The position numbers and the translations under genes were made by a program. Positions 1-8,301 of a stretch of DNA of 64,000 nucleotides are shown here, piece after piece. The stretch spans positions 2,700,001 through 2,764,000 of the forward strand of contig NZ_CP101462.1 in assembly GCF_024362205.1 (NCBI RefSeq), written 5' to 3'. Numbering within the stretch: the first letter of the stretch is position 1; the number at the start of each line of letters is the position of its first letter. Below the pieces are notes generated by a model. That model made no database searches and was not told where the DNA came from. It saw nothing but the letters and a program-made list of their open reading frames with translations. The stretch is from Exiguobacterium aurantiacum. Lineage in GTDB: Bacteria > Bacillota > Bacilli > Exiguobacteriales > Exiguobacteriaceae.

Positions 1-22
1 TTAACCGCTTGACCAACGGGCC
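1..22 (-). tRNA. tRNA-Glu, 5' part only (cut by window edge)
   Basis: The complement of bases 22 to 1 reads GGCCCGTTGGTCAAGCGGTT, the acceptor and D-arm sequence typical of Bacillus tRNA-Glu(UUC). The anticodon lies outside the window, so the identity rests on the 5' third only. It follows tRNA-Ser by 27 bases on the same strand and is probably co-transcribed with it. Confidence 0.7.
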
Positions 23-49
23 AGATGTATGTGTTTTCTAAAAATTAAG

Positions 50-141
50 TGGCGGAGACGGAGGGATTCGAACCCTCGCACCGGTTTCCCAGCCTACTCC
101 CTTAGCAGGGGAGCCCCTTATAGCCTCTTGGGTACGTCTCC
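50..141 (-). tRNA. tRNA-Ser (anticodon GCU)
   Basis: This is a 92-nt class II tRNA. The acceptor strands GGAGACG and CGTCTCC pair, the 3' CCA is encoded (TGG at 50-52 on the plus strand), and the T arm reads GGTTCGAATCC. The anticodon stem CTCCC/GGGAG encloses the loop CTGCTAA, giving anticodon GCU, which reads AGC and AGU serine codons. The long variable arm expected of a serine tRNA is present. Confidence 0.95.
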
Positions 142-150
142 AAAATAAAA

Positions 151-225
151 TGGCTCCGCAAGTAGGATTTGAACCTACGACCTACCGGTTAACAGCCGGT
201 TGCTCTACCACTGAGCTATTGCGGA
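151..225 (-). tRNA. tRNA-Asn (anticodon GUU)
   Basis: This is a 75-nt tRNA with acceptor strands TCCGCAA/TTGCGGA, D arm AGCTCAGTGGTAGAGC and encoded CCA. The anticodon stem ACCGG/CCGGT encloses the loop CTGTTAA, so the anticodon is GUU. It is the first gene after the promoter at 258-286 in the order Asn, Ser, Glu. Confidence 0.95.
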
Positions 226-257
226 ACGTTGCTTGAATTATCGAAGTAACGATTTAA

Positions 258-286
258 ATTGTAACCGCAAACCAGAAACCTGTCAA
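258..286 (-). promoter_or_regulatory. Sigma-A promoter of the tRNA cluster
   Basis: On the minus strand there is a perfect -35 TTGACA (plus 281-286), a 17-bp spacer, and -10 TACAAT (plus 258-263). The predicted start lies about 25 bases before tRNA-Asn. The near-consensus match fits a strongly expressed stable-RNA operon. Confidence 0.85.
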
Positions 287-379
287 TCACTTTTTTAGAA
301 AAGCTTTAATATTCCATGTCGTCTCTCGGCGACTTCTATAAGATAGCACGGGCAGAAAAGACCGTCAACACTTTTTCAT

Positions 380-416
380 AAAAAAACCCGAGCAAAATGA
401 AAAACATTTTGCTCGG
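380..416 (-). terminator. Intrinsic terminator of tex
   Basis: A 12-bp stem, CCGAGCAAAATG with its complement around a loop of five bases, is followed on the minus strand by a run of T. It lies just downstream of the tex stop codon at 434. Confidence 0.85.
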
Positions 417-433
417 TGCTAGTTTCTTCTTAT

Positions 434-2560
434 TTAACGCTTCGGCTCCAGCATCGTAAGACTGATCCGTCCACGATTGGCGTCCACTTGTTCAATCCAT
501 ACGGTGACGATATCACCGACCGCAACGACATCAAGCGGATGTTTGACGTAGCGATTCGACAATTTTGAAATATGGACGAGTCCGTCTTGCTTAACCCCGA
601 TATCAACGAACGCACCAAAGTCGATGACGTTTCGCACCGTCCCTTGGAACTCCATCCCCACTTGAAGGTCTTCCAAGTTCATGACATCTGTCCGAAGTAA
701 TGGCTTTTGAATGTCTTCGCGCGGGTCACGTCCCGGTTTTGCGAGCGACTTCAAGATATCTTCGACTGTCGGCAATCCGGCATTTAGCTTCTCACTCAGC
801 GCTTTGGCATCGACGGTCTTCAATCGATCTCGTAGTTCAGCCGTACCGACTGCTTGCTTCGAAACACCGAGTTCCTTCAATAGAGAGAGCGTCAACTTAT
901 AGCTCTCCGGATGAATCTCCGTCTGGTCGAGCACATCGCTCCCGTTCGTGATCCGTAAAAAGCCGGCTGCTTGTTCATACGCCTTTGCTCCAAGACGCGG
1001 CACTTTCTTGATTTCTTTCCGTGTATCAAAGCGCCCGAACTCATCCCGATACGCGACGATGTTTTTGGCCGTCGTCTTATTCAACCCGGATACGTATGTC
1101 AGAAGTGACTCCGAGGCCCGGTTTACATCGACACCGACCATGTTGACGACACTCTCGACGACGAACTCGAGCGACCCTTTCAACTTGTTTTGACTGACGT
1201 CGTGCTGATATTGTCCGACCCCAACAGACTGCGGATCGACTTTTACGAGTTCCGCCATTGCATCTTGAATGCGTCGAGCGATCGAAACAGCCGAACGTTC
1301 TTCTACTTTCAATTCCGGGAATTCAGACCGGGCAATCTCCGAGGCCGAATAGACACTTGCCCCCGCCTCGTTGACGATGGCATAGGCAATCTCCCGTTCC
1401 GCTTTCTTCAACCAATTCGATACGAACTGTTCCGTCTCACGAGATGCGGTCCCGTTCCCGATGACGATGACAGAGATCGGGTAACGCTTCACGAGCGACG
1501 CCAACACTTTCTCCGAACCGGCGACATCATGTTTCGGTGCCGTCGGATAGAAGACACCGACCTCTTCGACTTTTCCAATCTCATTGACGACGGCCCATTT
1601 ACATCCGGTGCGGTAGGCTGGGTCAATCCCTAAGACGACGACCTCGCGAAGCGGCGGTTGCATATAGAGCTGCTTCAAGTTTTTCGAGAACACGTCGATT
1701 GCCTGCTCTTCGGCCGTCTCGGTCAACTCGCTCCGAATCTCACGTTCGATCGCCGGGAACACCGATTTCTTGAAGGCGTCCTTCACGGCGAGCGTGACAA
1801 GTTCACGTTTCTCCGTCGGCAAGCGGTCAAACTTGGCGAGCGCTTGCCGCATGAAGCCCGCTTCGTCGAAGGCGATTTTCACTTGCAACACATCCGTGCG
1901 CTCTCCACGGTTCAAGGCGAGGATTCGGTGCGGGACAATTCCCGCGATTTTTTCTTCATATTCATAATACTGGGCGAACACTTCTTTCTCATCTTCCGCC
2001 TGTTTTTTCTTCTGTGAACGAAGGAGTGCCTCTTTCCGGACTCGTGTTCGAAGTGATTGTCGAAGCGTCGCCACTTCGCCCCATTCCTCCCCGATGATCG
2101 ATTGCACGAACGGAAGTGCTTCTTCAAGCGAAAGGTCCCCGGCTAACGACTCCGCTTCTTTCACCGAATACGGTGTCGGTTGACGATACCAGTCGGCGAG
2201 GGCTTGGAGGCCTTTTTCCCGTCCTTGTTCGGCTTTCGTCCGTCGCTTCGGACGATACGGAAGGTAAATGTCATCGACTTGCTGCAGGCTTGTCGCCGCT
2301 TCAAGCGCACGGGTCAACTCCGGTGTCGCCTTCTCGAGTTCTTCGAGTTTGGCAAGGACGTCCGTCTTACGTTTGTGCAAACTCTCTTCATATTGTAAGG
2401 CGTCGAGGATCGCTTTGATTTCGACTTCATCGAGATTACCGGTCATTTCTTTACGATAACGGGCCATGAACGGAATCGTCGCTCCGTCAGCGGCAAGCTG
2501 TTGCACCGTCTCGACTTGACTCGGCTTTAACTTCAACTCTTTTGCGACTTTCGTAATCAA
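434..2560 (-). CDS. tex: Tex family RNA-binding transcription accessory protein
   Basis: Tex (YdcI in Bacillus) is a cytoplasmic nucleic-acid-binding protein linked to transcription and stress. The product has the full family layout: N-terminal helical Tex domain (about 1-190), YqgF/RNase H-like domain beginning at VVVLGIDPAYRTGCKW, helix-hairpin-helix region with GLNKTTAKNIVAYRDEFGRF, and a C-terminal S1 domain (about 632-703, GAFVDIGVKQDGLVHIS). I chose the TTG at 2560 (708 aa) because AAGGAAG lies eight bases before it and family members begin near ITKVAKELK. A longer reading to 2620 (728 aa) is possible, but it would start inside the likely promoter (TGCTACACT) and has no ribosome binding site. 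It follows sigB, as in Bacillus, but a terminator separates them. Confidence 0.93.
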   Translation of the reverse strand: MITKVAKELKLKPSQVETVQQLAADGATIPFMARYRKEMTGNLDEVEIKAILDALQYEESLHKRKTDVLAKLEELEKATPELTRALEAATSLQQVDDIYLPYRPKRRTKAEQGREKGLQALADWYRQPTPYSVKEAESLAGDLSLEEALPFVQSIIGEEWGEVATLRQSLRTRVRKEALLRSQKKKQAEDEKEVFAQYYEYEEKIAGIVPHRILALNRGERTDVLQVKIAFDEAGFMRQALAKFDRLPTEKRELVTLAVKDAFKKSVFPAIEREIRSELTETAEEQAIDVFSKNLKQLYMQPPLREVVVLGIDPAYRTGCKWAVVNEIGKVEEVGVFYPTAPKHDVAGSEKVLASLVKRYPISVIVIGNGTASRETEQFVSNWLKKAEREIAYAIVNEAGASVYSASEIARSEFPELKVEERSAVSIARRIQDAMAELVKVDPQSVGVGQYQHDVSQNKLKGSLEFVVESVVNMVGVDVNRASESLLTYVSGLNKTTAKNIVAYRDEFGRFDTRKEIKKVPRLGAKAYEQAAGFLRITNGSDVLDQTEIHPESYKLTLSLLKELGVSKQAVGTAELRDRLKTVDAKALSEKLNAGLPTVEDILKSLAKPGRDPREDIQKPLLRTDVMNLEDLQVGMEFQGTVRNVIDFGAFVDIGVKQDGLVHISKLSNRYVKHPLDVVAVGDIVTVWIEQVDANRGRISLTMLEPKR

Positions 2561-2618
2561 TCGAATCACTTCCTTTTCTCTTCTCTCTAGAAGTGTAGCA
2601 AACTCACGCCTAGACGAC

Positions 2619-2648
2619 AAAAAAACGATGACCGTTTAGTCATCGTTT
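2619..2648 (-). terminator. Terminator overlapping the end of sigB
   Basis: On the minus strand AACGATGAC and GTCATCGTT form a 9-bp stem followed by seven T. The sigB stop codon (2636-2638) lies in the loop, so the hairpin is made partly of coding sequence. It should end rsbV-rsbW-sigB transcripts before tex. Confidence 0.8.
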
Positions 2649-3436
2649 GAGAATACTTCATTGAGTGGGACTTTGATGGCTTCGCGTAATTTCTCGAGCG
2701 CACGTCGCTGCAAACGCGATACGTGCATCTGTGAAATCCCGAGGAGTTCACCCGTCTCTTTTTGACTCATGTTTTTGTAATAGGCGCATTCCAGAATCGC
2801 CTGTTCTCGTTCGTTCAAGACACTGAACGCTTTTTCAAGGATGAGACGCTGGTCGACCGATTCGTAGCCACGTTCTTGACTCCCGACAAGGTCGAGGAGC
2901 GTGACAGTCGAACCTTCGTTATCCGCTTCGATTGAGCTGTCGACAGAAAGCGCTTGATAGCTCTTACCCATCTCAAGCGTCTCGAGAATCTCTTCATCCG
3001 AAACACCGAGGTGATCGGCGATCTCATCGATGCGCGGTGAACGTTGTAACTCGGTCGTCAATTCTTCGACCGTCTTCTTGATTTTCGGTCCAAGCTCTTT
3101 AATCCGGCGTGGAACGTGGACGCTCCACGTCTTGTCCCGGATGAAACGCTTGATTTCCCCGATAATCGTCGGAACGGCGAACGATTCGAAACTGCGTCCG
3201 AACTCAGGGTCGAAACGGCGGAGGGCAGCAAGAAGTCCGATCATCCCGACTTGAACGAGATCGTCATGGATGGCTCGGCCCCGCGAAAACTTTCGTGCGA
3301 GCGCCTCAACGAGGTCCGAGTATCGGTTGATGAGGAGCATTTGGACTTCTTCATTTTGATCGTCCTGTTGATAACGCTCGATCCACTCTAATACTTCATC
3401 ATCACTGTGATGGCGTTGTTGAGATTTTGCTGGCAC
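2636..3436 (-). CDS. sigB: RNA polymerase sigma factor SigB (general stress)
   Basis: SigB directs RNA polymerase to general stress promoters. The 266-aa product has region 2 (DDLVQVGMIGLLAALRRFD, then FAVPTIIGEIKRFIRDK), region 3, and a region 4 helix-turn-helix (MSQKETGELLGISQMHVSRL). It starts at GTG 3436, preceded by GAGGTGG, and overlaps rsbW by 35 bases, which implies translational coupling. RsbW from the same operon is the expected anti-sigma partner. Downstream rsbX is absent. SigB is distinguished from SigF and SigG by its rsbV-rsbW context and its sigma-B promoter. Confidence 0.95.
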   Translation of the reverse strand: MPAKSQQRHHSDDEVLEWIERYQQDDQNEEVQMLLINRYSDLVEALARKFSRGRAIHDDLVQVGMIGLLAALRRFDPEFGRSFESFAVPTIIGEIKRFIRDKTWSVHVPRRIKELGPKIKKTVEELTTELQRSPRIDEIADHLGVSDEEILETLEMGKSYQALSVDSSIEADNEGSTVTLLDLVGSQERGYESVDQRLILEKAFSVLNEREQAILECAYYKNMSQKETGELLGISQMHVSRLQRRALEKLREAIKVPLNEVFSNDD

Positions 3437-3878
3437 TCTGATCCACCTCGTCCCTATTAAGGAGTTTCGTCATCGTCACCTTGACACCGTTGTCCTTGTT
3501 GATCGAGACGTCATCCATTAAGGCTTCAATGAGGAAAAGACCGAGTCCCCCTTCGTGAAGCGATTCGATTTCAGCCGTCTCTTCGACTGGCGCCGCTTGG
3601 CGTTTCACGTCGTCGGCAAATGTTTTGCCCGAGTCCTCGATCGTCATTTCGAGACGATCTTCATGGACGCCGCACGTGAGCTTCACTTCACCTTCTTGAT
3701 CTTCATAGGCATGTTGAACAGCATTGCCACAGGCTTCCGAGACCGCGATTTTAATATCTTCGATCTCGTCGTACGTATATCCCATACGGTTAGCGATTCC
3801 TGAGACGACTAAACGGACCACACCGACATACTCCGGTTTGGCCGGGAACGTCATCACCGTCTGTTCGATGTTACTCAT
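3402..3878 (-). CDS. rsbW: Anti-sigma-B factor and serine kinase RsbW
   Basis: RsbW binds SigB and keeps it inactive, and inactivates RsbV by phosphorylating it. The 158-aa protein is a GHKL-type ATPase: the N box is seen in EACGNAVQHAYED and the glycine-rich lid in GGLGLFLIEALMDDV. It overlaps rsbV by four bases (ATGA) and sigB by 35, so the three proteins are probably made in fixed ratio. The family is shared with SpoIIAB, but the neighbours decide for RsbW. Confidence 0.94.
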   Translation of the reverse strand: MSNIEQTVMTFPAKPEYVGVVRLVVSGIANRMGYTYDEIEDIKIAVSEACGNAVQHAYEDQEGEVKLTCGVHEDRLEMTIEDSGKTFADDVKRQAAPVEETAEIESLHEGGLGLFLIEALMDDVSINKDNGVKVTMTKLLNRDEVDQSASKISTTPSQ

Positions 3879-4201
3879 TGCGTGCCACCTCTTACGTTTG
3901 TATTGATCGAAAGCAACTTGTGCAGTCCTGTCAATTCAAAGAGACGGTTGACGCGGTCGGTGACGCCGACGAGCGACAACTCCTTCTCGTTACGTTTGGC
4001 TATTTTAAGGGCACCGACAAATACGCCGAGACCAGTTGAATCCATATAGTCGACTTCATCCAAATGAACGGTAACATCTTGTTCCGTAATGGCCGGGTGC
4101 AAGACTTCCTTCAATTTGGGTGCGGTATATGTATCCACTTCTCCGGATACGTAAAGGTGTAATTGTTCTCCAATGACTTGCTCGCGAATCGCTAAATCCA
4201 T
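3875..4201 (-). CDS. rsbV: Anti-anti-sigma factor RsbV
   Basis: RsbV is a STAS-domain protein which, when unphosphorylated, binds RsbW and frees SigB. The 108-aa product carries the signature DYMDSTGLGVFVGALK, with Ser55 as the likely residue phosphorylated by RsbW (Ser56 in Bacillus subtilis). It is the first gene of the operon and has GGAGGG eight bases before the ATG. None of the upstream partner-switch genes (rsbR, rsbS, rsbT, rsbU) is present, so the phosphatase that activates RsbV must be encoded elsewhere. Confidence 0.94.
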   Translation of the reverse strand: MDLAIREQVIGEQLHLYVSGEVDTYTAPKLKEVLHPAITEQDVTVHLDEVDYMDSTGLGVFVGALKIAKRNEKELSLVGVTDRVNRLFELTGLHKLLSINTNVRGGTQ

Positions 4202-4253
4202 CGTATATTCCCTCCTAATGTGCGTACAGAAAAATTGAGTACGATTAAACTAA

Positions 4254-4278
4254 ATTCCCGTTTTACAGAATTCTAAAC
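4254..4278 (-). promoter_or_regulatory. Sigma-B promoter of rsbV-rsbW-sigB
   Basis: On the minus strand GTTTAG (plus 4273-4278) and GGGAAT (plus 4254-4259) are separated by 13 bases. This matches the sigma-B consensus GTTTAA-N12-15-GGGWAW. It lies about 50 bases before the rsbV start codon and downstream of the ndoA terminator, so sigB is expected to drive its own operon. Confidence 0.85.
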
Positions 4279-4300
4279 TATTTTTTAAAGATTTTTTTGA

Positions 4301-4328
4301 AAAAAAACCGATACCCATGTATCGGTTT
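4301..4328 (-). terminator. Intrinsic terminator of ndoAI-ndoA
   Basis: The 10-bp perfect stem AAACCGATAC/GTATCGGTTT with a 4-base loop is followed on the minus strand by eight T. It isolates the toxin-antitoxin transcript from the sigB operon. Confidence 0.88.
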
Positions 4329-4341
4329 CCTTATATGTAAG

Positions 4342-4701
4342 CTAGAGAGGGATTAATCCCAGACTAATCTCTAGCGCTCGGTCAACTTTGTGCATCGTCT
4401 CATCATCGAGATGAGTGACTTTATCCGTCAGACGACGCTTATCAATCGTTCGAATCTGTTCAAGCAAAATCACGGAATCTCGTTCGAGACCATGTTTGAC
4501 TTGATATACCTCTACATGAGTCGGCAGTTTTGCTTTCTGGATCTGAGCCGTAATCGCAGCGACAATGACGGTCGGGCTAAAGCGATTGCCGATATCGTTT
4601 TGAATGACGAGAACCGGACGAACTCCACCTTGCTCTGAACCGACTACGGGCGACAGATTCGCATAAAACACGTCACCACGCTTTACGATCACTCCGCTCA
4701 C
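4342..4701 (-). CDS. ndoA: MazF-family mRNA endoribonuclease toxin (EndoA)
   Basis: EndoA cleaves single-stranded mRNA at a short specific site and is held in check by the antitoxin encoded just upstream. The 119-aa product is a complete PemK/MazF fold: [20 protein letters not shown], then [12 protein letters not shown] with Arg28, and IVAAITAQ with Thr51, which correspond to the catalytic Arg25 and Thr48 of the Bacillus enzyme. It overlaps the antitoxin gene by four bases. The position between alr and sigB is conserved in Bacillus. Confidence 0.94.
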   Translation of the reverse strand: MSGVIVKRGDVFYANLSPVVGSEQGGVRPVLVIQNDIGNRFSPTVIVAAITAQIQKAKLPTHVEVYQVKHGLERDSVILLEQIRTIDKRRLTDKVTHLDDETMHKVDRALEISLGLIPL

Positions 4702-4976
4702 ACCCCGCTTACTTGACGTAAGAGAGCATGTTCGGCTTCCGTCTCAATCATCAGCATCTCTTCTGCCATATTCAAATTAAACGCGGCCATCTCTTGATAG
4801 CCTCTCGCCAATTCTTCGCGCAGTGTTTGTTGTCGATCAGCAATTTCTTTGGACAAGTACGTCACTACATCGTTCAATGACAATGATTCACGGTCTTTCA
4901 TCGAAATCGGACCCACATGCTGCGAGAACCGATCTGGAACGGACGCTAAAGCACCCGCAGTTCGCTGTTTCAACAT
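4698..4976 (-). CDS. ndoAI: EndoAI-type antitoxin of NdoA
   Basis: The antitoxin binds and blocks the MazF toxin and normally autoregulates through a ribbon-helix-helix DNA-binding domain. The start ATG 4976 has GGAGGTG five bases upstream, giving 92 aa. The C-terminal half ([17 protein letters not shown], ending QVSGV) clearly matches the toxin-binding tail of Bacillus EndoAI. The N-terminal half shows little of the usual ribbon-helix-helix sequence, although one helix is visible ([17 protein letters not shown]). A palindrome between its promoter and start (5007-5022) is a candidate operator. Confidence 0.85.
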   Translation of the reverse strand: MLKQRTAGALASVPDRFSQHVGPISMKDRESLSLNDVVTYLSKEIADRQQTLREELARGYQEMAAFNLNMAEEMLMIETEAEHALLRQVSGV

Positions 4977-5006
4977 CTTACACCTCCAGAATCGTTTCAA
5001 TGACTG

Positions 5007-5038
5007 GCGGAAATATTCCCGCGTTCTTTACCAATATA
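5007..5038 (-). promoter_or_regulatory. Promoter -10 and palindrome before the antitoxin gene
   Basis: On the minus strand an extended -10 TGTTATATT (plus 5033-5038 is the core) is followed by the near-perfect palindrome GCGGGAATATTTCCGC (plus 5007-5022), centred at about +12. The 129-base gap after alr therefore appears to hold a separate promoter for the toxin-antitoxin pair, with a possible autoregulatory operator. No clear -35 was seen. Confidence 0.45.
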
Positions 5039-5105
5039 ACACGCGAGTTTGGGAAAATATAGAGAATTCCCGAAAGAATTCAGATAATTTCACACGTTTT
5101 CCGCT

Positions 5106-6182
5106 TTACACATAACGTCGCGGGAGGCGATTCGTTAATTGACAGACGACCTCGTAGTTGATCGTCTCGAGATGCGTGGCCAGTTCGTCAATCGCGACCG
5201 GTCCACCGATGAGGGTGACGACCGTCCCGACCGGCAGCTCTTCAGGAAGCCTCACCATGAAGCGGTCCATGCAGACACGACCGACGATCGGACAATGGTG
5301 TCCGTTGACGTCGACTTCGAATCCGCTCGCTTTGCGAATCCAACCGTCGGCATACCCGACCGGCACGGTGCCAATCCACTCATCCTCAGTCGTCGTATAC
5401 GTCGCCCCGTAGCTGATCGTCTGTCCGGCCTCAAGTCGCTTCACTTGCATGAGTTTGCTCTTCAACGTGAAGGCCGGACGTAAAAATGAATAGAAGGAAG
5501 CCATTTCAGCTGACGGGTAGAGCCCATAAATCGCAATTCCGACCCGTACCAAGTTATACGGCACATCTTCCCCGGCCATGCGAATCGCCCCGGCCGAGTT
5601 CGATGTATGGATGTAACGGAATCGCGAGTGGAGGCCATCCATCAACTGACCGAACCGCTCCTGTTGCTCATAATATAGCTGGCTGTCCGGCTCATCCGCC
5701 GTCGCGAAATGAGTATAGATCCCTTCAACGACGAAACGGTCATCGGCCGCCTCGAGAAGTGCATCAAGTTCAGCGCGGGTCCGCAGACCGAGGCGCCCCA
5801 TCCCGGTGTCGACTTTCACATGAACGGTCAGCGGACGGTCAGATAGATGCGTGCGCGCCTCACGTAACCAGTCGGCCGAAAAGACCGACAACGTCACATC
5901 ATGATCGGCCGCGACGCCCGCAGTTTCTGGGAACTGGGCCTCCATGACGAGAATCGGTGCTTCAATCCCAGCCTCTCGGAGCTCGATGGCTTCTTCAAGC
6001 AAGGCCACTCCGAGCATCGTTGCCCCGTTCTCGAGTGCGATTTTCGCGACTTCGACGGCTCCATGTCCGTAAGCGTTCGCTTTGACGACGGCCATGAGCG
6101 CTTGCGGGATCCGTTTTTTGATTTCGATTACGTTATGCTTGATCGCCGCCCGATCAATTTCAATCCAACTTGGACGAAACAT
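5106..6182 (-). CDS. alr: Alanine racemase
   Basis: The enzyme converts L-alanine to D-alanine for peptidoglycan, using pyridoxal phosphate. The 358-aa product has the PLP-lysine motif [11 protein letters not shown] (Lys34), the second-domain tyrosine region ISYGATYTT, and the conserved [11 protein letters not shown] and VCMDRFMV segments. The start at 6182 is chosen because GAGGGGG lies seven bases upstream. It overlaps the end of acpS by 23 bases. Alanine metabolism also appears in this window as ald (52044) and alsT (26170). Confidence 0.96.
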   Translation of the reverse strand: MFRPSWIEIDRAAIKHNVIEIKKRIPQALMAVVKANAYGHGAVEVAKIALENGATMLGVALLEEAIELREAGIEAPILVMEAQFPETAGVAADHDVTLSVFSADWLREARTHLSDRPLTVHVKVDTGMGRLGLRTRAELDALLEAADDRFVVEGIYTHFATADEPDSQLYYEQQERFGQLMDGLHSRFRYIHTSNSAGAIRMAGEDVPYNLVRVGIAIYGLYPSAEMASFYSFLRPAFTLKSKLMQVKRLEAGQTISYGATYTTTEDEWIGTVPVGYADGWIRKASGFEVDVNGHHCPIVGRVCMDRFMVRLPEELPVGTVVTLIGGPVAIDELATHLETINYEVVCQLTNRLPRRYV

Positions 6183-6537
6183 CGTGATCCCCCTCTTCAA
6201 TGATGACTTGTGCCACGGCGTATTGCTCGCTGTGGCTGATACTCATATGAATCCGGCCTGAGTAAGGCGCCGTCATATGTGGTCGCCCGGCCTCATCCGG
6301 TAAGATTTCGATTTGTTGCCACGACAGGCCCCGGGCAATCCCGGTCCCGACCGCTTTGGCATACGCTTCTTTCGCCGCGAACCGTCCAGCGACGAATTCG
6401 ATGCGGCGTTGTTCTGGATAGGCGTCGGCGAGCGCCCGCTCAGCTTCGGTCAACAGACGCGCGACGAAACGGTCATTCTTGATCGAGCGAGCAATCCGCT
6501 CGAGCTCGACGATATCGATTCCGATTCCCACAATCAC
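6160..6537 (-). CDS. acpS: Holo-[acyl-carrier-protein] synthase
   Basis: AcpS transfers the phosphopantetheine arm from CoA to acyl carrier protein in fatty acid synthesis. The GTG at 6537, ten bases after AAGGAG, gives 125 aa, the usual family length. Any longer frame would run through the divergent promoter region. The Mg-binding Asp8 sits in [11 protein letters not shown], and the second motif [16 protein letters not shown] carries the conserved Glu and Lys. It is first in the acpS-alr unit. The lipoprotein gene ydcC found between these genes in Bacillus is missing. Confidence 0.94.
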   Translation of the reverse strand: MIVGIGIDIVELERIARSIKNDRFVARLLTEAERALADAYPEQRRIEFVAGRFAAKEAYAKAVGTGIARGLSWQQIEILPDEAGRPHMTAPYSGRIHMSISHSEQYAVAQVIIEEGDHDVSSKLD

Positions 6538-6600
6538 AGGACACTCGCTCCTTTCCTTTTTCACTCGTTTCCTTATACAATTAAGGAAAGAGGTGATGCT

Positions 6601-7326
6601 ATGTTTAGTCGTACTGAGAATGTTCAAACGTTCGTCCGGGCGTATCCGCTCGTAACGCTGTTCATTGTAATCCAACTGCTCGTGTTTGTCATCGATTCTT
6701 TGGTACCTGACCTCCGAATCGTCGCACTCGGCGGGTCGTTCCATCTCGCGCTCGCCCAAGGGGAATGGTACCGTCTCTTGACGGCCAACTTCATCCACTT
6801 AGGGCTCGGTCATTTGCTGTTCAACTCGTTCGCTTTGATCATCTTCGGACCCGCCATGGAACGCATGGTCGGTCACATCAAGTTCGCCGTGTTTTATATC
6901 GTGGCCGGTGTGCTTGCCAACTTGCTCACGTTCTTCACGGTGAGTGAGCTGTTCTACCTGCAAGCCGGTGCTTCAGGGGCGATTTTAGCGATTCTTGGCT
7001 TCTATGTGTACATCGGTCGGTTCCGCCGGACGCTCATCTATAGTCAGGATGCTCGACTCGTCTATATCTTCGTCGCCATCAGCGCCGTGTTCACGCTCAT
7101 CGGGGCGAACGTATCACTGTGGGGACACGTGTATGGCTTCCTTGCTGGGTTCTTGCTCGCGATTCCGCTTTCCCGGTTCGCGGTCCCATACTCGCGCCCG
7201 CTCCGTTACGGGAAGTACAAGCCTCGCAAGTATTCTCCGCCCATCATTCATACGGGTGAAGGCAAATGGATTTTCTACGTGATTGTCGGACTGGCCGTGT
7301 TCGGTTTGTTCGCCCGCTTCTTATGA
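6601..7326 (+). CDS. Rhomboid family intramembrane serine protease
   Basis: Rhomboids cleave membrane proteins within the bilayer. The 241-aa product has six or more hydrophobic segments. Motifs are [20 protein letters not shown] (oxyanion His and Asn), QAGASGAIL with nucleophile Ser125, and WGHVYGF with His176 as the dyad partner. A GAAAGAGGTG ribosome binding site precedes the ATG. It is divergent from acpS, as ydcA is in Bacillus subtilis. Confidence 0.92.
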   Translation: MFSRTENVQTFVRAYPLVTLFIVIQLLVFVIDSLVPDLRIVALGGSFHLALAQGEWYRLLTANFIHLGLGHLLFNSFALIIFGPAMERMVGHIKFAVFYIVAGVLANLLTFFTVSELFYLQAGASGAILAILGFYVYIGRFRRTLIYSQDARLVYIFVAISAVFTLIGANVSLWGHVYGFLAGFLLAIPLSRFAVPYSRPLRYGKYKPRKYSPPIIHTGEGKWIFYVIVGLAVFGLFARFL

Positions 7327-7332
7327 CGGTAA

Positions 7333-7371
7333 AAAAGAGAGGATTCGCCAAAGCGGCGAGTCCTCTCTTTT
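7333..7371. terminator. Bidirectional terminator between the rhomboid gene and argF
   Basis: The stem AAAAGAGAGGATTCGCC pairs with GGCGAGTCCTCTCTTTT with one wobble, around a short loop. It ends in T runs on both strands and serves the two convergent genes. Confidence 0.85.
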
Positions 7372-7374
7372 CGT

Positions 7375-8301
7375 TTAGGTGAGCAAGGTGAGCATGAGCG
7401 CCTTTTGCGCGTGCAATCGATTCTCAGCTTGATCGAACACGACCGATTGCGGGCCGTCGATGACGTCAGCCGTCACTTCCTCACCACGGTGAGCCGGGAG
7501 GCAGTGCAAGAAAATCGCATCCGACTTCGCTTGTTGCATGAGGGTAGCATCAACTTGGAACGTCGCGAACTGCGTCAACCGTTCCGCCGCTTCCGCTTCT
7601 TGTCCCATGCTCGCGAACACATCTGTGTAAATGACGTCCGCTCCCTCGGCCGCAGCGACCGGGTCTTGCCACAACGTGACGCTGCCCCCCGTCGTCGCCG
7701 CGAGTTCGTTCGCCCGTTCAAAAATGTCGGTCTCGACCGTATACGCTTCCGGCGAGGCGATGCGGATGTGCATCCCGCTGAGCGCGCCCCCGATCATGAG
7801 CGAGTGGGCCATATTGTTCCCGTCTCCGATGTACGTCAACGTCTTCGCCGTTCTCGTGCCGAACACTTCCTCGACCGTCAACAAGTCGGCGAGTACTTGG
7901 CACGGGTGATGGGAATCGGTCAATCCGTTGATAATCGGAATCGACCCTGCCGAAGCGAGCGTCTCGACCGTCTCGTGGGCATACGTCCGAATCATGAGCG
8001 CGTCGACATAGCGGCTCATGACTTGAATCGTATCCGTCAGCGGTTCCCCGCGTCCGATCTGTAAGTCACTGCTGCTCAAGAACAGCGGATAACCGCCGAG
8101 TTCGACGACACCGACCTCGAACGACATCCGGGTCCGGGTCGAGGCCTTCTCGAACAAGAGCGCCACTTTCTTGCCGGCGAGTGCGGACTGGAACGCTTCC
8201 GGCTGTCGTTTCACCTCGGCCGCGAGTCCAAGCAAGTCGTCGAGCGCGGACGGAGTCAGTTCCTCGAGTGTCAGTAGATGATTGATCGTTTTCGTCGTCA
8301 T
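7375..8301 (-). CDS. argF: Ornithine carbamoyltransferase
   Basis: The enzyme joins carbamoyl phosphate and ornithine to make citrulline. The 308-aa product has the carbamoyl phosphate motif STRTR (from residue 54), DSHHPCQVLADLLT, and the ornithine-binding HCLPAHRG near the C-terminus. It is the last gene of the arginine operon and overlaps carB by four bases. The downstream hairpin at 7333-7371 ends the transcript. Confidence 0.96.
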   Translation of the reverse strand: MTTKTINHLLTLEELTPSALDDLLGLAAEVKRQPEAFQSALAGKKVALLFEKASTRTRMSFEVGVVELGGYPLFLSSSDLQIGRGEPLTDTIQVMSRYVDALMIRTYAHETVETLASAGSIPIINGLTDSHHPCQVLADLLTVEEVFGTRTAKTLTYIGDGNNMAHSLMIGGALSGMHIRIASPEAYTVETDIFERANELAATTGGSVTLWQDPVAAAEGADVIYTDVFASMGQEAEAAERLTQFATFQVDATLMQQAKSDAIFLHCLPAHRGEEVTADVIDGPQSVVFDQAENRLHAQKALMLTLLT

